A DNA stretch of 64,000 nucleotides from Scandinavium sp036495715 (GTDB lineage: Bacteria; Pseudomonadota; Gammaproteobacteria; Enterobacterales; Enterobacteriaceae). Location of the stretch: positions 1 to 64,000 of the forward strand of contig DASXML010000026.1 in the NCBI GenBank assembly GCA_036495715.1, read 5' to 3'. Positions within the stretch are counted from its first letter, which is position 1. Every line of letters starts with the position of its first letter. This document shows, piece after piece, positions 49,812-59,123 of the stretch. The notes under the pieces were generated by a model. It worked only from the letters and a program-made list of their open reading frames with translations. It was not told where the DNA came from and ran no database searches. A program made the translations under genes and the position numbers.

Positions 49812-51266
49812 TTATAAGGGTTGTGCGGTGGCCGGAATGCCCTGGGCTTTGCGCGCCTGCTCGGCGGCGTCAGAAACGTCTTCCACCGGAATGTCTTCAA
49901 AGCCCAGCAACAGCGTCAGTACAAAGGAAAGCACGACGGCCAGCGCCATTACCCCAAAGACCCACACAATGGTCATTGGATTGGACGGGTCAAAGAATTG
50001 CACGCTGGTAAACAAGCCTGGTGCGGCCATTGAGTGACTGGCAAGCCCGGCGATACCGGCGACGGCACCACAGATAAAACCGCTTATCAGGCTCGCAATC
50101 AGCGGGCGTTTGAGGCGAATCGCGACGCCGTACAGCGCCGGTTCAGAAATGCCCGCCAGAATGGCAGATGCCGCTGCGGCCAGCGCCGTCTGGCGTAGTT
50201 CTGGGTTTTTGGTTTTCCACGCCACCGCCAGTGATGAACCGCCGAGTGACAGATTGGCACCGATTTCCGACGGCATAACCATCGCCTCTTTGCCGGTGGT
50301 GGCGATAGTCTGAATGATGGTCGGTGTAAACACGCGGTGCATCCCGGTCATCACCAGCAGCGGCCACAGCGCGCCCATAATGGCAACGGAGAGCCAGCCG
50401 AGATAGCCGTGAACGGTGTAAACGATGGCGGAAATACCGCTGCCGATCCAGATGCCAATCGGGCCAATCAACAGAATAGCCAGCGGGGCGGCAATCAGCA
50501 CAATCAGCATCGGTTTGAGGAAGTTTTTTGTGACCGCCGGCGTGATTTTATCCACCCAGCGCTCGATGTAAGACAGACACCAGGTCATCACCAGCGCCGG
50601 GATCACCGTGTAGGTGTATTTCACCGCCGTCACCGGAATGAACGCGAACTCAACGTGCTCGCCCTGCGCGGCTTTCGCCATCAGTTCGATAAAGCTCGGA
50701 TGCACCAGCACGCCCGCAATGGCAATCGCCAGCGACATATTGGTTTTGAATTTTACCGCCGCAGAAGCGGCGACCATCAGCGGCAGGAAGAAGAACGCGC
50801 CGTCGCCGATCACCGTCAGGATGGTCAGCGTCGGGGCACCTTTGGTCAGCACACCGGACATCTCCAGCACCATCGCCAGCAGTTTCACCATTGAGCCGCC
50901 GATGATCGCCGGGATCAGTGGAGACATGGTGCCGATCAGCGCGTCGAGAATACCTGCACCGATGCGGCGCAGCGTCAGCTTTTGCGGGCCTTGTTCCACG
51001 GCGGGTTGCAGGTTACCCGGCAGCAGGTTCATCACGTCTTTGTACGCCTGAGACACCGTGTTGCCGATGATCACCTGGCACTGATTGTCGCTGCGCACCA
51101 CGCCCAACACGCCATTGAGCGCTTTCAGCGTAGTGGCGTCGACGAGCGACGGATCGTTGAGCACAAAGCGCAGACGGGTCATGCAGTGGGTCGCGGCGGT
51201 GATGTTGTTAGCGCCGCCGAGGGCGGCCACGACATCGCGGGCCAGCGCGGCATAATTTTTCGGCAT
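49812..51266 (-). CDS. ascF: PTS beta-glucoside transporter subunit EIIBC, AscF
   Basis: A 484-residue EIIBC (E. coli AscF 485), which imports and phosphorylates beta-glucosides. The EIIB domain has the phosphorylated Cys in ATHCMTRLRFVLND (about 26). The EIIC membrane domain (about 105-465) has about ten helices. No EIIA domain is attached, so the phosphate must come from another EIIA. The start MPKNYAALARDV at 51266 matches E. coli; an open extension of 17 codons upstream runs over the operator. Confidence 0.94.
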   Translation of the reverse strand: MPKNYAALARDVVAALGGANNITAATHCMTRLRFVLNDPSLVDATTLKALNGVLGVVRSDNQCQVIIGNTVSQAYKDVMNLLPGNLQPAVEQGPQKLTLRRIGAGILDALIGTMSPLIPAIIGGSMVKLLAMVLEMSGVLTKGAPTLTILTVIGDGAFFFLPLMVAASAAVKFKTNMSLAIAIAGVLVHPSFIELMAKAAQGEHVEFAFIPVTAVKYTYTVIPALVMTWCLSYIERWVDKITPAVTKNFLKPMLIVLIAAPLAILLIGPIGIWIGSGISAIVYTVHGYLGWLSVAIMGALWPLLVMTGMHRVFTPTIIQTIATTGKEAMVMPSEIGANLSLGGSSLAVAWKTKNPELRQTALAAAASAILAGISEPALYGVAIRLKRPLIASLISGFICGAVAGIAGLASHSMAAPGLFTSVQFFDPSNPMTIVWVFGVMALAVVLSFVLTLLLGFEDIPVEDVSDAAEQARKAQGIPATAQPL

Positions 51267-51302
51267 CGGGTCAATCCATCTTTTGTGATTAAAATTTGTA
51301 TA

Positions 51303-51315
51303 GGAAACCGGTTCC
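51303..51315. promoter_or_regulatory. Probable AscG operator
   Basis: GGAAACCGGTTCC is a LacI-family-type palindrome around CG, 37 bases before ascF. AscG is a LacI-type repressor encoded just across the gap, so it is the natural ligand (inference). Confidence 0.6.
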
Positions 51316-51375
51316 ACAAAATCATGAAGAGATTGGATTGATGAAACAAGACTGGAAAACGATCTATTTCGTTTT

Positions 51376-51391
51376 CGTGAAGTTGATCACC
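51376..51391. promoter_or_regulatory. CRP-type site in the ascF/ascG gap
   Basis: CGTGAAGTTGATCACC matches TGTGA-N6-TCACA with two end mismatches. CRP dependence of beta-glucoside operons is common; here inferred. Confidence 0.45.
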
Positions 51392-51464
51392 TCAGATCGT
51401 GATTGCTGAAAATCGGCAAAACCTGAAGTACACTGCCAACACTTTTTTCAGACGGATGAGCAAC

Positions 51465-52478
51465 ATGGCAACGATGCTGGAAGTGGCGAAGCGCGCTGGC
51501 GTGTCGAAAGCCACCGTGTCCCGCGTGCTGTCGGGCAATGGCTATGTGAGCCAGGAAACCAAAGATCGGGTGTACAAAGCGATCGGTGAAAGCGGGTATC
51601 GTCCGAATTTACTGGCGCGTAACCTGGCGACGAAAAAAAGTCAGACGCTGGGGCTGGTGGTGACGAACACGCTGTATCACGGCGTCTATTTCAGCGAATT
51701 GTTATTCCATGCCGCGCGTCTGACTGAAGATCAGGGGCGCCAGCTTATCCTCGCCGATGGTAAACACAGTGCGGAAGAGGAGCGGGCGGCGATCCAGTAC
51801 CTGCTCGATCTGCGTTGCGATGCGATCATCATCTACCCGCGTTTTCTGACGCCGGATGAGATGGACGAAATCATCCACGATCACGACCGGCCGATCATGG
51901 TGCTCAACCGCCGGTTGCGGCGAAACGCGACACACTGCGTGTGGTCCGATCAAAAGGCCTCCAGCGAGGCGGCGGTGGAACAGCTGATTGCCGAGGGCCA
52001 TCGCGATATCGCATTTATCACCGGTTCACTGGATTCGCCTACCGGGATCGAGCGTCTGGCAGGGTATAAAGCGGCGCTGGAACGCAACGGCATTGCGGTG
52101 CGTGAGGCGTGGATCGCAGAAGGTAAATGGACGCCTGCAACAGGTGCGGCGGGCGTGGCAACGCTACTGGATCGCGGTGTTGCGTTCAGCGCACTGGTGG
52201 CAAGTAACGATGACATGGCGATCGGTGCTATCAAGCAGCTCATTACCGCAGGTTTACGCGTTCCGCAGCAGGTTTCAGTCATTGGTTTTGACGATATTGC
52301 TCTGGCGCCTTACACCGTTCCCGCGCTCTCCAGCGTTAAAATTCCGGTGACCGCGATGATTGAAGAAACCATCAGCCGCCTGATTTTCATGCTCGACGGC
52401 GGTGAGCTTAACCTCCAGCAATCCTTCCCCGGCGAACTGATTCTCCGCGATTCCGTGACCGCCGGACCCTACGCCTGA
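51465..52478 (+). CDS. ascG: LacI-family repressor AscG
   Basis: A 337-residue LacI-type repressor of ascFB (E. coli 336). The helix-turn-helix TMLEVAKRAGVSKATVSRVLSGNGYVS is at residues 3-29. The periplasmic-binding-like domain ends in SVIGFDDIALAPYTVPALSS. The start at 51465 (MATMLEV) matches E. coli (MTTMLEV); an ATG three codons upstream (51456) is an alternative. Divergent from ascFB. Confidence 0.93.
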   Translation: MATMLEVAKRAGVSKATVSRVLSGNGYVSQETKDRVYKAIGESGYRPNLLARNLATKKSQTLGLVVTNTLYHGVYFSELLFHAARLTEDQGRQLILADGKHSAEEERAAIQYLLDLRCDAIIIYPRFLTPDEMDEIIHDHDRPIMVLNRRLRRNATHCVWSDQKASSEAAVEQLIAEGHRDIAFITGSLDSPTGIERLAGYKAALERNGIAVREAWIAEGKWTPATGAAGVATLLDRGVAFSALVASNDDMAIGAIKQLITAGLRVPQQVSVIGFDDIALAPYTVPALSSVKIPVTAMIEETISRLIFMLDGGELNLQQSFPGELILRDSVTAGPYA

Positions 52479-52487
52479 CGCCCGTCA

Positions 52488-52517
52488 GCTGTCATCGTCA
52501 TTTTTGTCGATGACAGC
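52488..52517. promoter_or_regulatory. FhlA-type inverted repeat before hydN (may also end ascG)
   Basis: GCTGTCATCG (52488-52497) and CGATGACAGC (52508-52517) are perfect 10-bp arms around TCATTTTTGT. GTCATTTTTGTC at its centre is the reverse of the GTCAAAAATGAC element of the hycA-hycB gap with one change. A further GTCATTGTC lies at 52531. It sits 74 bases before the hydN sigma-54 promoter. It could also fold as a weak terminator of ascG. Confidence 0.6.
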
Positions 52518-52570
52518 GTTTGAACAGAACGTCATTGTCTCAATGCATTGAAAATTAACAACTTTAATGT

Positions 52571-52586
52571 TGGCGTGATTAATGCA
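52571..52586 (+). promoter_or_regulatory. Sigma-54 promoter of hydN-hypF
   Basis: TGGCGTGATTAATGCA has GG and GC 11 bases apart (-24/-12), 36 bases before the hydN start. In E. coli hydN-hypF is also sigma-54 and FhlA dependent. Confidence 0.75.
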
Positions 52587-52622
52587 TATCTCCGGCCTTA
52601 ACGCCAAAGGCTGGAGAAGTGG

Positions 52623-53150
52623 ATGAACCGTTTCATCATCGCGGAAGCGAGTAAATGTATTGGCTGTCGCACCTGCGAAGTGGCCTGCGCTGTTGCGCAT
52701 CAGGCCGACCAGGATTGTGCCGCGCTGACCCCGCAAACTTTCTTACCCCGCATTCATGTCATTAAGGGCGTGAATATTTCTACGGCGACGGCCTGTCGTC
52801 AGTGTGAGGACGCACCGTGCGCTAACGTCTGCCCAAACGGGGCGATAGCACGCGAAAACGGCTTTGTGCATGTGATGCAGGAACGCTGTATCGGCTGCAA
52901 AACCTGCGTAGTGGCTTGCCCTTACGGCGCGATGGAAGTGGTCGTTCGCCCGGTGGTTCGCACCAGCGGGTTCGGCATGAAAGTGAAAATGGAAAAAGCC
53001 GAAGCCAATAAATGTGACCTCTGCCATAGCCATGCGGAAGGCCCGGCTTGCGTGGCCTCTTGCCCAACGGCTGCGCTGATGTGTATCGACAGAGCGGCGC
53101 TGGAACAACTTACTGCCGAGAAACGCCGTCGGACCGCTTTGGCCTATTGA
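52623..53150 (+). CDS. hydN: Electron transport protein HydN
   Basis: A 175-residue ferredoxin-like protein (E. coli 175), involved in formate dehydrogenase H activity. Four cysteine motifs: CIGCRTCEVAC, CRQCEDAPCANVC, CIGCKTCVVACPYGAM and CDLCHSHAEGPACVASC. It resembles HycB. GGAGAAGTGG precedes the ATG. Next gene hypF starts one base after the stop. Confidence 0.95.
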   Translation: MNRFIIAEASKCIGCRTCEVACAVAHQADQDCAALTPQTFLPRIHVIKGVNISTATACRQCEDAPCANVCPNGAIARENGFVHVMQERCIGCKTCVVACPYGAMEVVVRPVVRTSGFGMKVKMEKAEANKCDLCHSHAEGPACVASCPTAALMCIDRAALEQLTAEKRRRTALAY

Positions 53151-53151
53151 A

Positions 53152-55380
53152 ATGTCAGTTAACGGTACGGCCATTCGTGTGCGTGGCAAAGTTCAGGGCG
53201 TCGGGTTTCGCCCGTTTGTCTGGCAGATGGCGCAGCAGTTACAGCGACAGGGAAACGTCAGCAACGACGCCGAAGGCGTACTGGTGCACCTCACTGGTGC
53301 AGAAAATGGCTTCGTTGCTCAACTTCGTGCGCATTGCCCCGTTTTGGCGCGGATAGATTCGACAGAAATTTCGCCGTATCACTGGGCCGAATTACCGACG
53401 GATTTTACCCTTCAGCAAAGCGGCGCAGGGCGCATGAGCACACAGATTGTGCCGGATGCCGCAACGTGCCCGGCGTGTCTGGCGGAGATGAATGATCCGC
53501 AAAATCGGCGTTACCGCTACCCGTTTATCAACTGCACGCACTGCGGCCCGCGCTTCACCATTATCCACGCGATGCCTTACGACCGCCCCTTTACGGTGAT
53601 GGCGGCGTTTCCGCTTTGTCCGTCCTGTGAGCAAGAGTATCGCTCCCCGCGTGACCGCCGTTTTCATGCGCAACCGGTGGCTTGTGCGGAATGTGGCCCG
53701 CAGCTGAGCTGGCAGTCTTGCGCTCAGCACGAAATCGGTGAAGCCGCGCTGGCGGCGGCAGTTGTAATGCTGGCTTCCGGCGGCATTGTGGCGATTAAAA
53801 GTCTGGGCGGCTTTCATCTTGCCTGTGATGCCGGCAATGCGCGCGCCGTGGCGTTGCTGCGTGAACGCAAACGGCGTCCGGCGAAGCCGCTGGCGGTCAT
53901 GCTGCCGCGGGATAACTCCTTGCCGAAACAGGCACAAAAATTGCTTAACACTCCGGCGTCGCCAATCGTGCTGGTGGCGAAAAACAGCGTGCCTGATGTG
54001 TGCGACGGCATCGCGCCCGGTCTGGATGACGTCGGTGTGATGCTGGCGTCAAACCCGATTCAGCATTTGCTGATGCAGGCGTTAAACCGTCCGCTGGTGA
54101 TGACATCGGGCAATCTCAACGGTAAGCCTCCGGCGATAACAAATGCCGAAGCACTAACGGATTTAGCACAGATTGCTGACGGTTTTTTGCTGCATAACCG
54201 CGATATCGTGCAGCGGATGGATGATTCTGTCATGCGGCAAAGTGGCGAAATAGTGCGGCGCGCGCGGGGTTTTATGCCTGACGCGCTGCCCTTACCGCCG
54301 GGGTTTGCCGATGTGCCGCCGTTGCTGTGCTGCGGGGCCGATCTCAAAAATACGTTTTGCCTGGTGCGCGGGCAGGAAGCGGTGTTGAGTCAGCATCTGG
54401 GCGATTTGTCGGAAGAGGGCGTCGACGCGCAATGGCGTAACGCGCTGGCGCTGATGCAGTCGATGTATGCATTTACGCCAGAACGCGTCGTGGTTGATGC
54501 GCATCAGGGGTATCGCTCAGCACGGTGGGGCAACGCGCTGAATATTCCGTGTGACACGGTGCTGCATCATCACGCGCACGCAGCGGCATGTATGGCCGAG
54601 CACGGCTGGCCGCTGGACGGCGGTGATGTGATTGCCCTGACGCTCGACGGCATCGGTAGGGGGGAAAACGGTGAACTGTGGGGCGGCGAATGCCTGCGGG
54701 TGAATTATCGCGACTGCGAGCATCTCGGCGGTTTACCCGCAGTGGCGCTGCCCGGCGGTGATTTAGCGGCTCGCCAGCCGTGGCGTAATTTGTTGGCGCA
54801 GAGTCTGGCTTTTACGCCTGGCCCTGAGGCCTTTGCATCGTTGCAGCGTCATCCCTCGGCCGCGCTGGCGCGTGCCATTGAACGTGGCATCAATTCACCG
54901 CGGGCGTCGTCCTGTGGGCGTCTGTTTGACGCAGTGGCGAGCGCGCTGGATTGCGCACCCGATACGCTGAGTTATGAAGGGGAAGCGGCCTGTTTACTGG
55001 AAGCGCTGGCACGAAAAAGCGGCAGTCACAGCCACCCGTTGACGCTGCCTTTTCAGGATAACGAACTGAATTTACGTGTTTTCTGGCAGCAGTGGCTGGC
55101 GTGGTCCGCACCGCAGGCAGAGAAAGCCTGGGCGTTTCACGATGCGCTGGCCTGTGGATTCGCAGAAATGATGCGGTGCCATGCGACAAAACGTGGGATC
55201 ACCACCCTGGTTTTTGGCGGCGGCGTTATGCGTAACCGCGTGTTACGCGAGCGACTGGCGTTTTATCTGTCTGGTTTTACACTTTTATTTCCGCGGAACC
55301 TGCCCGCAGGCGACGGCGGAATTTCATATGGGCAGGCGGTGATTGCCGCTGCCCGCCTCCAGGAGGAAAAGAACGGATGA
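53152..55380 (+). CDS. hypF: Carbamoyltransferase HypF
   Basis: A 742-residue HypF (E. coli 750). It uses carbamoyl phosphate to carbamoylate HypE, the source of the cyanide ligands. Domains in order: acylphosphatase (RVRGKVQGVGFRPFVWQMA, about 7-25), two zinc-finger-like Cys clusters (CPACLAEM, CTHCGPRF, CPSCEQEY, CAECGPQ), a YrdC-like domain (GGIVAIKSLGGFHLACDA), and a Kae1-like domain with VLHHHAHAAACMAEHG and GGGVMRNRVL. The end overlaps the Ni permease gene as ATGA. Confidence 0.96.
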   Translation: MSVNGTAIRVRGKVQGVGFRPFVWQMAQQLQRQGNVSNDAEGVLVHLTGAENGFVAQLRAHCPVLARIDSTEISPYHWAELPTDFTLQQSGAGRMSTQIVPDAATCPACLAEMNDPQNRRYRYPFINCTHCGPRFTIIHAMPYDRPFTVMAAFPLCPSCEQEYRSPRDRRFHAQPVACAECGPQLSWQSCAQHEIGEAALAAAVVMLASGGIVAIKSLGGFHLACDAGNARAVALLRERKRRPAKPLAVMLPRDNSLPKQAQKLLNTPASPIVLVAKNSVPDVCDGIAPGLDDVGVMLASNPIQHLLMQALNRPLVMTSGNLNGKPPAITNAEALTDLAQIADGFLLHNRDIVQRMDDSVMRQSGEIVRRARGFMPDALPLPPGFADVPPLLCCGADLKNTFCLVRGQEAVLSQHLGDLSEEGVDAQWRNALALMQSMYAFTPERVVVDAHQGYRSARWGNALNIPCDTVLHHHAHAAACMAEHGWPLDGGDVIALTLDGIGRGENGELWGGECLRVNYRDCEHLGGLPAVALPGGDLAARQPWRNLLAQSLAFTPGPEAFASLQRHPSAALARAIERGINSPRASSCGRLFDAVASALDCAPDTLSYEGEAACLLEALARKSGSHSHPLTLPFQDNELNLRVFWQQWLAWSAPQAEKAWAFHDALACGFAEMMRCHATKRGITTLVFGGGVMRNRVLRERLAFYLSGFTLLFPRNLPAGDGGISYGQAVIAAARLQEEKNG

Positions 55381-56393
55381 TGTTGATGACGCTTTTACGT
55401 CAACAGCCGCGCGCGGCGCTGTTGGTGTTGGGACTGATGTTAGCCAATTTGCTGGCATGGTGCTGGGCATGGCAGGTGTTTGGTCATAGCGGTGCGCTGA
55501 TGGCGGCGAGTTTACTGGCCTGGGGATACGGGTTGCGCCATGCGGTCGATGCCGATCACATTGCGGCTATTGATACCGTCACGAGAAAAATGATGCAGCA
55601 GGGCAAACGCCCGTTTGGCGTCGGGGCGTGGTTCTCACTGGGCCATTCGTCGATTGTGGTGCTGGCTTCGGCGGCGATTGCTGCCACGGCGACGGCTTTC
55701 CAGCAGCACATGAGTTGGTTTCACGACACCGGTAGCCTGATTGGCACTGCGGTATCGTCGCTGTTTCTGCTGGCGATGGCCTTCGTTAACCTGATTATCC
55801 TGCGCAGTATCTGGCGCAGTTTCCGTGCCTTTAAACAGGGCAAACCGTTCAACAGCGATCCGGCCGTGAATGGCGGGATGATGAGCTGGCTGTTCGGCAA
55901 GACCTTCCGCCTGATCGATAAAAGCTGGCACATGTATCTGGTCGGTTTTCTGTTTGGACTGGGCTTTGACACCGCTACCGAAATTGGTGTGCTGGGGCTG
56001 ACCGCTGCCAGCGCGTCGAGTGGGATGTCCATCTGGAGCATCATGATTTTCCCGGCGCTGTTTGCCAGCGGCATGGCGTTAATTGATACCCTCGATAACG
56101 TGTTGATGGTAGGTGCCTACGGCTGGGCGTTCAACAAGCCGCAGCGCAAGCTGTATTACAACATGACCATCACCGGCACGTCGGTCGTGGTGGCGCTGTT
56201 TATCGGTGGTCTGGAAGCGCTGGGATTGCTGATGGATAAATTTGGTTTCAGCGGTGGGCTGTGGAATTTGGTCGGCGCGCTGAATGATAATCTGGGCAAC
56301 GCCGGGTTTATTGTGATTGGGCTGTTTATCGCCTGCTGGGGGGTCTCTCTGGCGGTGTATCGCTGGCGCGGGTATGACGCGTTAACGGTGTGA
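55377..56393 (+). CDS. Nickel/cobalt permease, HoxN/HupN/NixA (NiCoT) family
   Basis: A 338-residue inner-membrane permease with about eight helices. The NiCoT signature GLRHAVDADHIAAIDTVTRK is in the second helix; GVGAWFSLGHSSIVVLAS and FGLGFDTATEIGVLGL are the other conserved motifs. It takes up Ni2+ (or Co2+) with high affinity. It overlaps hypF by four bases, so it is coupled to it and probably under the same FhlA/sigma-54 promoter. E. coli K-12 lacks it here and relies on NikABCDE; Salmonella, Klebsiella and relatives have such permeases. Confidence 0.92.
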   Translation: MMLMTLLRQQPRAALLVLGLMLANLLAWCWAWQVFGHSGALMAASLLAWGYGLRHAVDADHIAAIDTVTRKMMQQGKRPFGVGAWFSLGHSSIVVLASAAIAATATAFQQHMSWFHDTGSLIGTAVSSLFLLAMAFVNLIILRSIWRSFRAFKQGKPFNSDPAVNGGMMSWLFGKTFRLIDKSWHMYLVGFLFGLGFDTATEIGVLGLTAASASSGMSIWSIMIFPALFASGMALIDTLDNVLMVGAYGWAFNKPQRKLYYNMTITGTSVVVALFIGGLEALGLLMDKFGFSGGLWNLVGALNDNLGNAGFIVIGLFIACWGVSLAVYRWRGYDALTV

Positions 56394-56404
56394 GATTGAT
56401 TGAA

Positions 56405-56432
56405 TGCCCGATGAGCACTGCGCTATCGGGCA
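56405..56432. terminator. Hairpin between convergent Ni permease and norW
   Basis: TGCCCGAT (56405-56412) pairs with ATCGGGCA (56425-56432). It resembles half a REP and probably ends both transcripts. Confidence 0.5.
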
Positions 56433-56438
56433 CTGTCC

Positions 56439-57572
56439 TCAGGCGGAAAGCTGTTTCAACAGCCCAAATGCCTGCTTCATGTTTTCTTCGCTCACCACAA
56501 ACGCCCGCAGTTTCTCCTCACTATCAAACCCTTGTGCAATCATGCCGTTGGCGGTGGTGTCGAGCTGCCAGCGCAAATCTTGCCGACACGTATCGCCCGC
56601 CAGATGCAGAGGCAGATACGGCGTTTTGACCTTCACCAGCATCGGCGGCAGTTTCAGCGTACCTGTCTGACCGAGCAGATTTTTCGCCAGCGTCAGCGCA
56701 CTTAGCAAAATCGGCTGGAGGAACGGCAGCACGCTGCCGTTGATTTCCGCGCAGTCGCCGAGCGCATAAATCGCCGGATTGCTGGTTTGCAGCGTGTCGT
56801 CAACCACCACACCTCGGTTGATTTCAACGCCTGCCCGACGGGCAAGCTTCGTTTGTGGGCGTAGGCCGGCGGCGGCAATGACCGCATCCACTTCAAACAC
56901 GCGGTCTCTGTCGAGCGTGACACGAATGCCCGTGGCGGTTTTCTCCAGTCCGCGTAACGGGCTTTTGAGCAGCAAATGCACGCCCATATCGGTGAGCCGA
57001 TGTTGTAGCCGACTGCTGGCTTCAGGCGGCATCAGCGAGGCCAGAACGCTCGCTGAATTGTCCACCACGCTGACGGCTTTCCCCGCGCGACAAAAATCCA
57101 TCGCCAGTTCGCTGCCTATCAGACCCGCGCCGACAATCAACACGCGCTTTGCGTCGTGCAGCGCCGTTTGCACCGCGCCATATTCCTGCTGGCTGTTAAG
57201 CGTCACCATCAGCGCTTTACCGGGAACCGGCGGCACAAACGCCGTGGCCCCGGTCGCCAGCACCAGTTTGTCGTATTGCCAGTGCCGATCGTTGCTTTTC
57301 ACCACTTGCGCTACCGCATCGATATCGCTGACCCAGGTCTGCGGAAACAGGCGCAGGTTGTACTGTTCGGCAAAATCGCCCGCGGTTTGTAGCGTCAGAT
57401 CGGCGGCCTGTTGCCCCCGGCTGATGACATGGCTGAGATCGGGTTTGTTGTACTCATCCATGCTGTCGGCGGCAATCAGCGTCAGCGGGATCTGCGCGTC
57501 TTGTTTGCGGATGTTTTTCACCAGTTGGCGAGCGGCAAAGCCCGAACCGATGATGACGATACCGTGATTCAT
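56439..57572 (-). CDS. norW: NADH:flavorubredoxin reductase NorW
   Basis: A 377-residue FAD enzyme (E. coli 377) that passes electrons from NADH to the rubredoxin domain of NorV. The FAD motif IVIIGSGFAARQLVKNIRK is at the N-terminus, the NADH motif RVLIVGAGLIGSELAMDFCRAG near 141-162, and IYALGDCAEINGSVL near 263-277. It overlaps norV by four bases. Confidence 0.95.
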   Translation of the reverse strand: MNHGIVIIGSGFAARQLVKNIRKQDAQIPLTLIAADSMDEYNKPDLSHVISRGQQAADLTLQTAGDFAEQYNLRLFPQTWVSDIDAVAQVVKSNDRHWQYDKLVLATGATAFVPPVPGKALMVTLNSQQEYGAVQTALHDAKRVLIVGAGLIGSELAMDFCRAGKAVSVVDNSASVLASLMPPEASSRLQHRLTDMGVHLLLKSPLRGLEKTATGIRVTLDRDRVFEVDAVIAAAGLRPQTKLARRAGVEINRGVVVDDTLQTSNPAIYALGDCAEINGSVLPFLQPILLSALTLAKNLLGQTGTLKLPPMLVKVKTPYLPLHLAGDTCRQDLRWQLDTTANGMIAQGFDSEEKLRAFVVSEENMKQAFGLLKQLSA

Positions 57573-59008
57573 TGTGCCTCCGTTGCCAGGACTTCAAATA
57601 CCTCTTTGCCGAGTGAACATTCCGGGCACAGGAAACTGTCCGGAACGTCACTCCACGGCGTGCCTGGGGCGACATCCTGATTCGGTTCGCCGGTTGCCGG
57701 ATCGTAGATCCATTGGCAAACGCTGCACTGCATGGCGGGACCTGCGTCTACGACACAAGCGGTTTCCTCTGGTTTCTGGGCAACGCTTACCGCAGAGGGA
57801 TCAGGCAGCGGCGACAGCGCCCACTGGCGGGCGATTTCTCGACCGTGTTCGCGGCACACTTCCAGCGCGTCGAGATCCGGACGCCATTTGGCTTTCAGGC
57901 TTAGCGACATTTCAAAACCGGCATCCTGCAAACGCGTCGACAAACGATCCACCGCGCCGCCGCTCCAGCCGTGTGAACCAAAGGCGCTGGCACGTTTATT
58001 GCGAAAACGCAGGCCCGTCATCTCTTCCACCAGACCGGCAATCTTTGGCATCATCACGTTGTTCATGGTGGACGTGCCCGCCAGCACGCCTTTGGAGCGG
58101 AAGACATTCGTCAGTACGTCGTTTTTATCGCTACGGGAAACATTAAAGATTTTCACCGCCACGCGAGGATCCACTTCGTTAATCCCCTGGGCGATAGCGT
58201 CAGCCATCATGCGGGTATTGTTGGACATGGTGTCGTAGAAAATAGTGATGCGATCTTCCTGATAATCCGCCGCCCATTTCAGATACTGCTCAACAATTTG
58301 CGTGGGGTTATCGCGCCAGACCACGCCGTGCGACGTCGCAATCATATCCACCGGCAGGTTGAAGCCGAGGATCTCGGTGATTTTGGGTGTCACCAGACGG
58401 CTGAACGGGGTGAGTATATTGGCGTAGTAGCGCTGGCACTGCTCGAACAGTTCGGCCTGATCCACTTCGTCATTGAACAGACGCTCGTCGCAATAGTGCT
58501 GACCGAACGCGTCGTTGCTGAACAGCACCGCGTCGCCGGTCATGTACGTCATCATGCTGTCGGGCCAGTGCAGCATCGGGGTTTCAACGAAGATAAGTTG
58601 TTTACCGTTGCCGAGATCCAGTGTGTCACCCGTTTTCACCACGTTGAAATTCCATTCCGGATGATGGTGATGACCGTTGATCGAGTCGATGGCGTTGGCG
58701 GTGCAGTAAATCGGGGTGTCCGGAATCGAGGACATCAGTTCGGTTAACGCGCCCGCATGATCTTCTTCGGCGTGGTTGATGATGATGCAGTCGATGTCTG
58801 CGAGGTCGATCTCGGCACGCAGGTTTTGCACGAAGTCGCGGCTGAATTTATGGTCAACGGTGTCAATCAGCACGTTTTTTTCTTCGCGGATCAGATAGCT
58901 GTTATAGCTGCTGCCGCGCAGGGTTTTGTATTCGGTACCGTGAAAATCACGCACTTCCCAGTCGCGTTGGCCAACCCAATGAATATTGTTTTTAACGTGA
59001 ATAGCCAT
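57569..59008 (-). CDS. norV: Anaerobic nitric oxide reductase flavorubredoxin NorV
   Basis: A 479-residue flavorubredoxin (E. coli 479) that reduces NO to N2O without oxygen. The diiron beta-lactamase-like domain has HAEEDHAGALTE (about 79-90). The flavodoxin domain has IFYDTMSNNTRMMADAIAQG (about 255-274). The C-terminal rubredoxin domain has CSVCQWIYDPATG and DSFLCPECSLGKEVFE. No truncation, unlike some E. coli O157 strains. Confidence 0.96.
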   Translation of the reverse strand: MAIHVKNNIHWVGQRDWEVRDFHGTEYKTLRGSSYNSYLIREEKNVLIDTVDHKFSRDFVQNLRAEIDLADIDCIIINHAEEDHAGALTELMSSIPDTPIYCTANAIDSINGHHHHPEWNFNVVKTGDTLDLGNGKQLIFVETPMLHWPDSMMTYMTGDAVLFSNDAFGQHYCDERLFNDEVDQAELFEQCQRYYANILTPFSRLVTPKITEILGFNLPVDMIATSHGVVWRDNPTQIVEQYLKWAADYQEDRITIFYDTMSNNTRMMADAIAQGINEVDPRVAVKIFNVSRSDKNDVLTNVFRSKGVLAGTSTMNNVMMPKIAGLVEEMTGLRFRNKRASAFGSHGWSGGAVDRLSTRLQDAGFEMSLSLKAKWRPDLDALEVCREHGREIARQWALSPLPDPSAVSVAQKPEETACVVDAGPAMQCSVCQWIYDPATGEPNQDVAPGTPWSDVPDSFLCPECSLGKEVFEVLATEAQ

Positions 59009-59053
59009 AATGCCCTCAATCAGTCTTTTGGTTCAAAAAAGTAATGGGGCTAT

Positions 59054-59069
59054 ATCAAATCGCGTGCCA
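59054..59069 (-). promoter_or_regulatory. Sigma-54 promoter of norVW
   Basis: On the minus strand TGGCACGCGATTTGAT has a consensus -24 half. The -12 half is TTGA instead of TTGC. It lies 46 bases before norV. Confidence 0.6.
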
Positions 59070-59123
59070 ACTTTTATTTAATTGATAATTAAAATGTTTT
59101 TAAATTTCGCTTTGTGATGGTTT

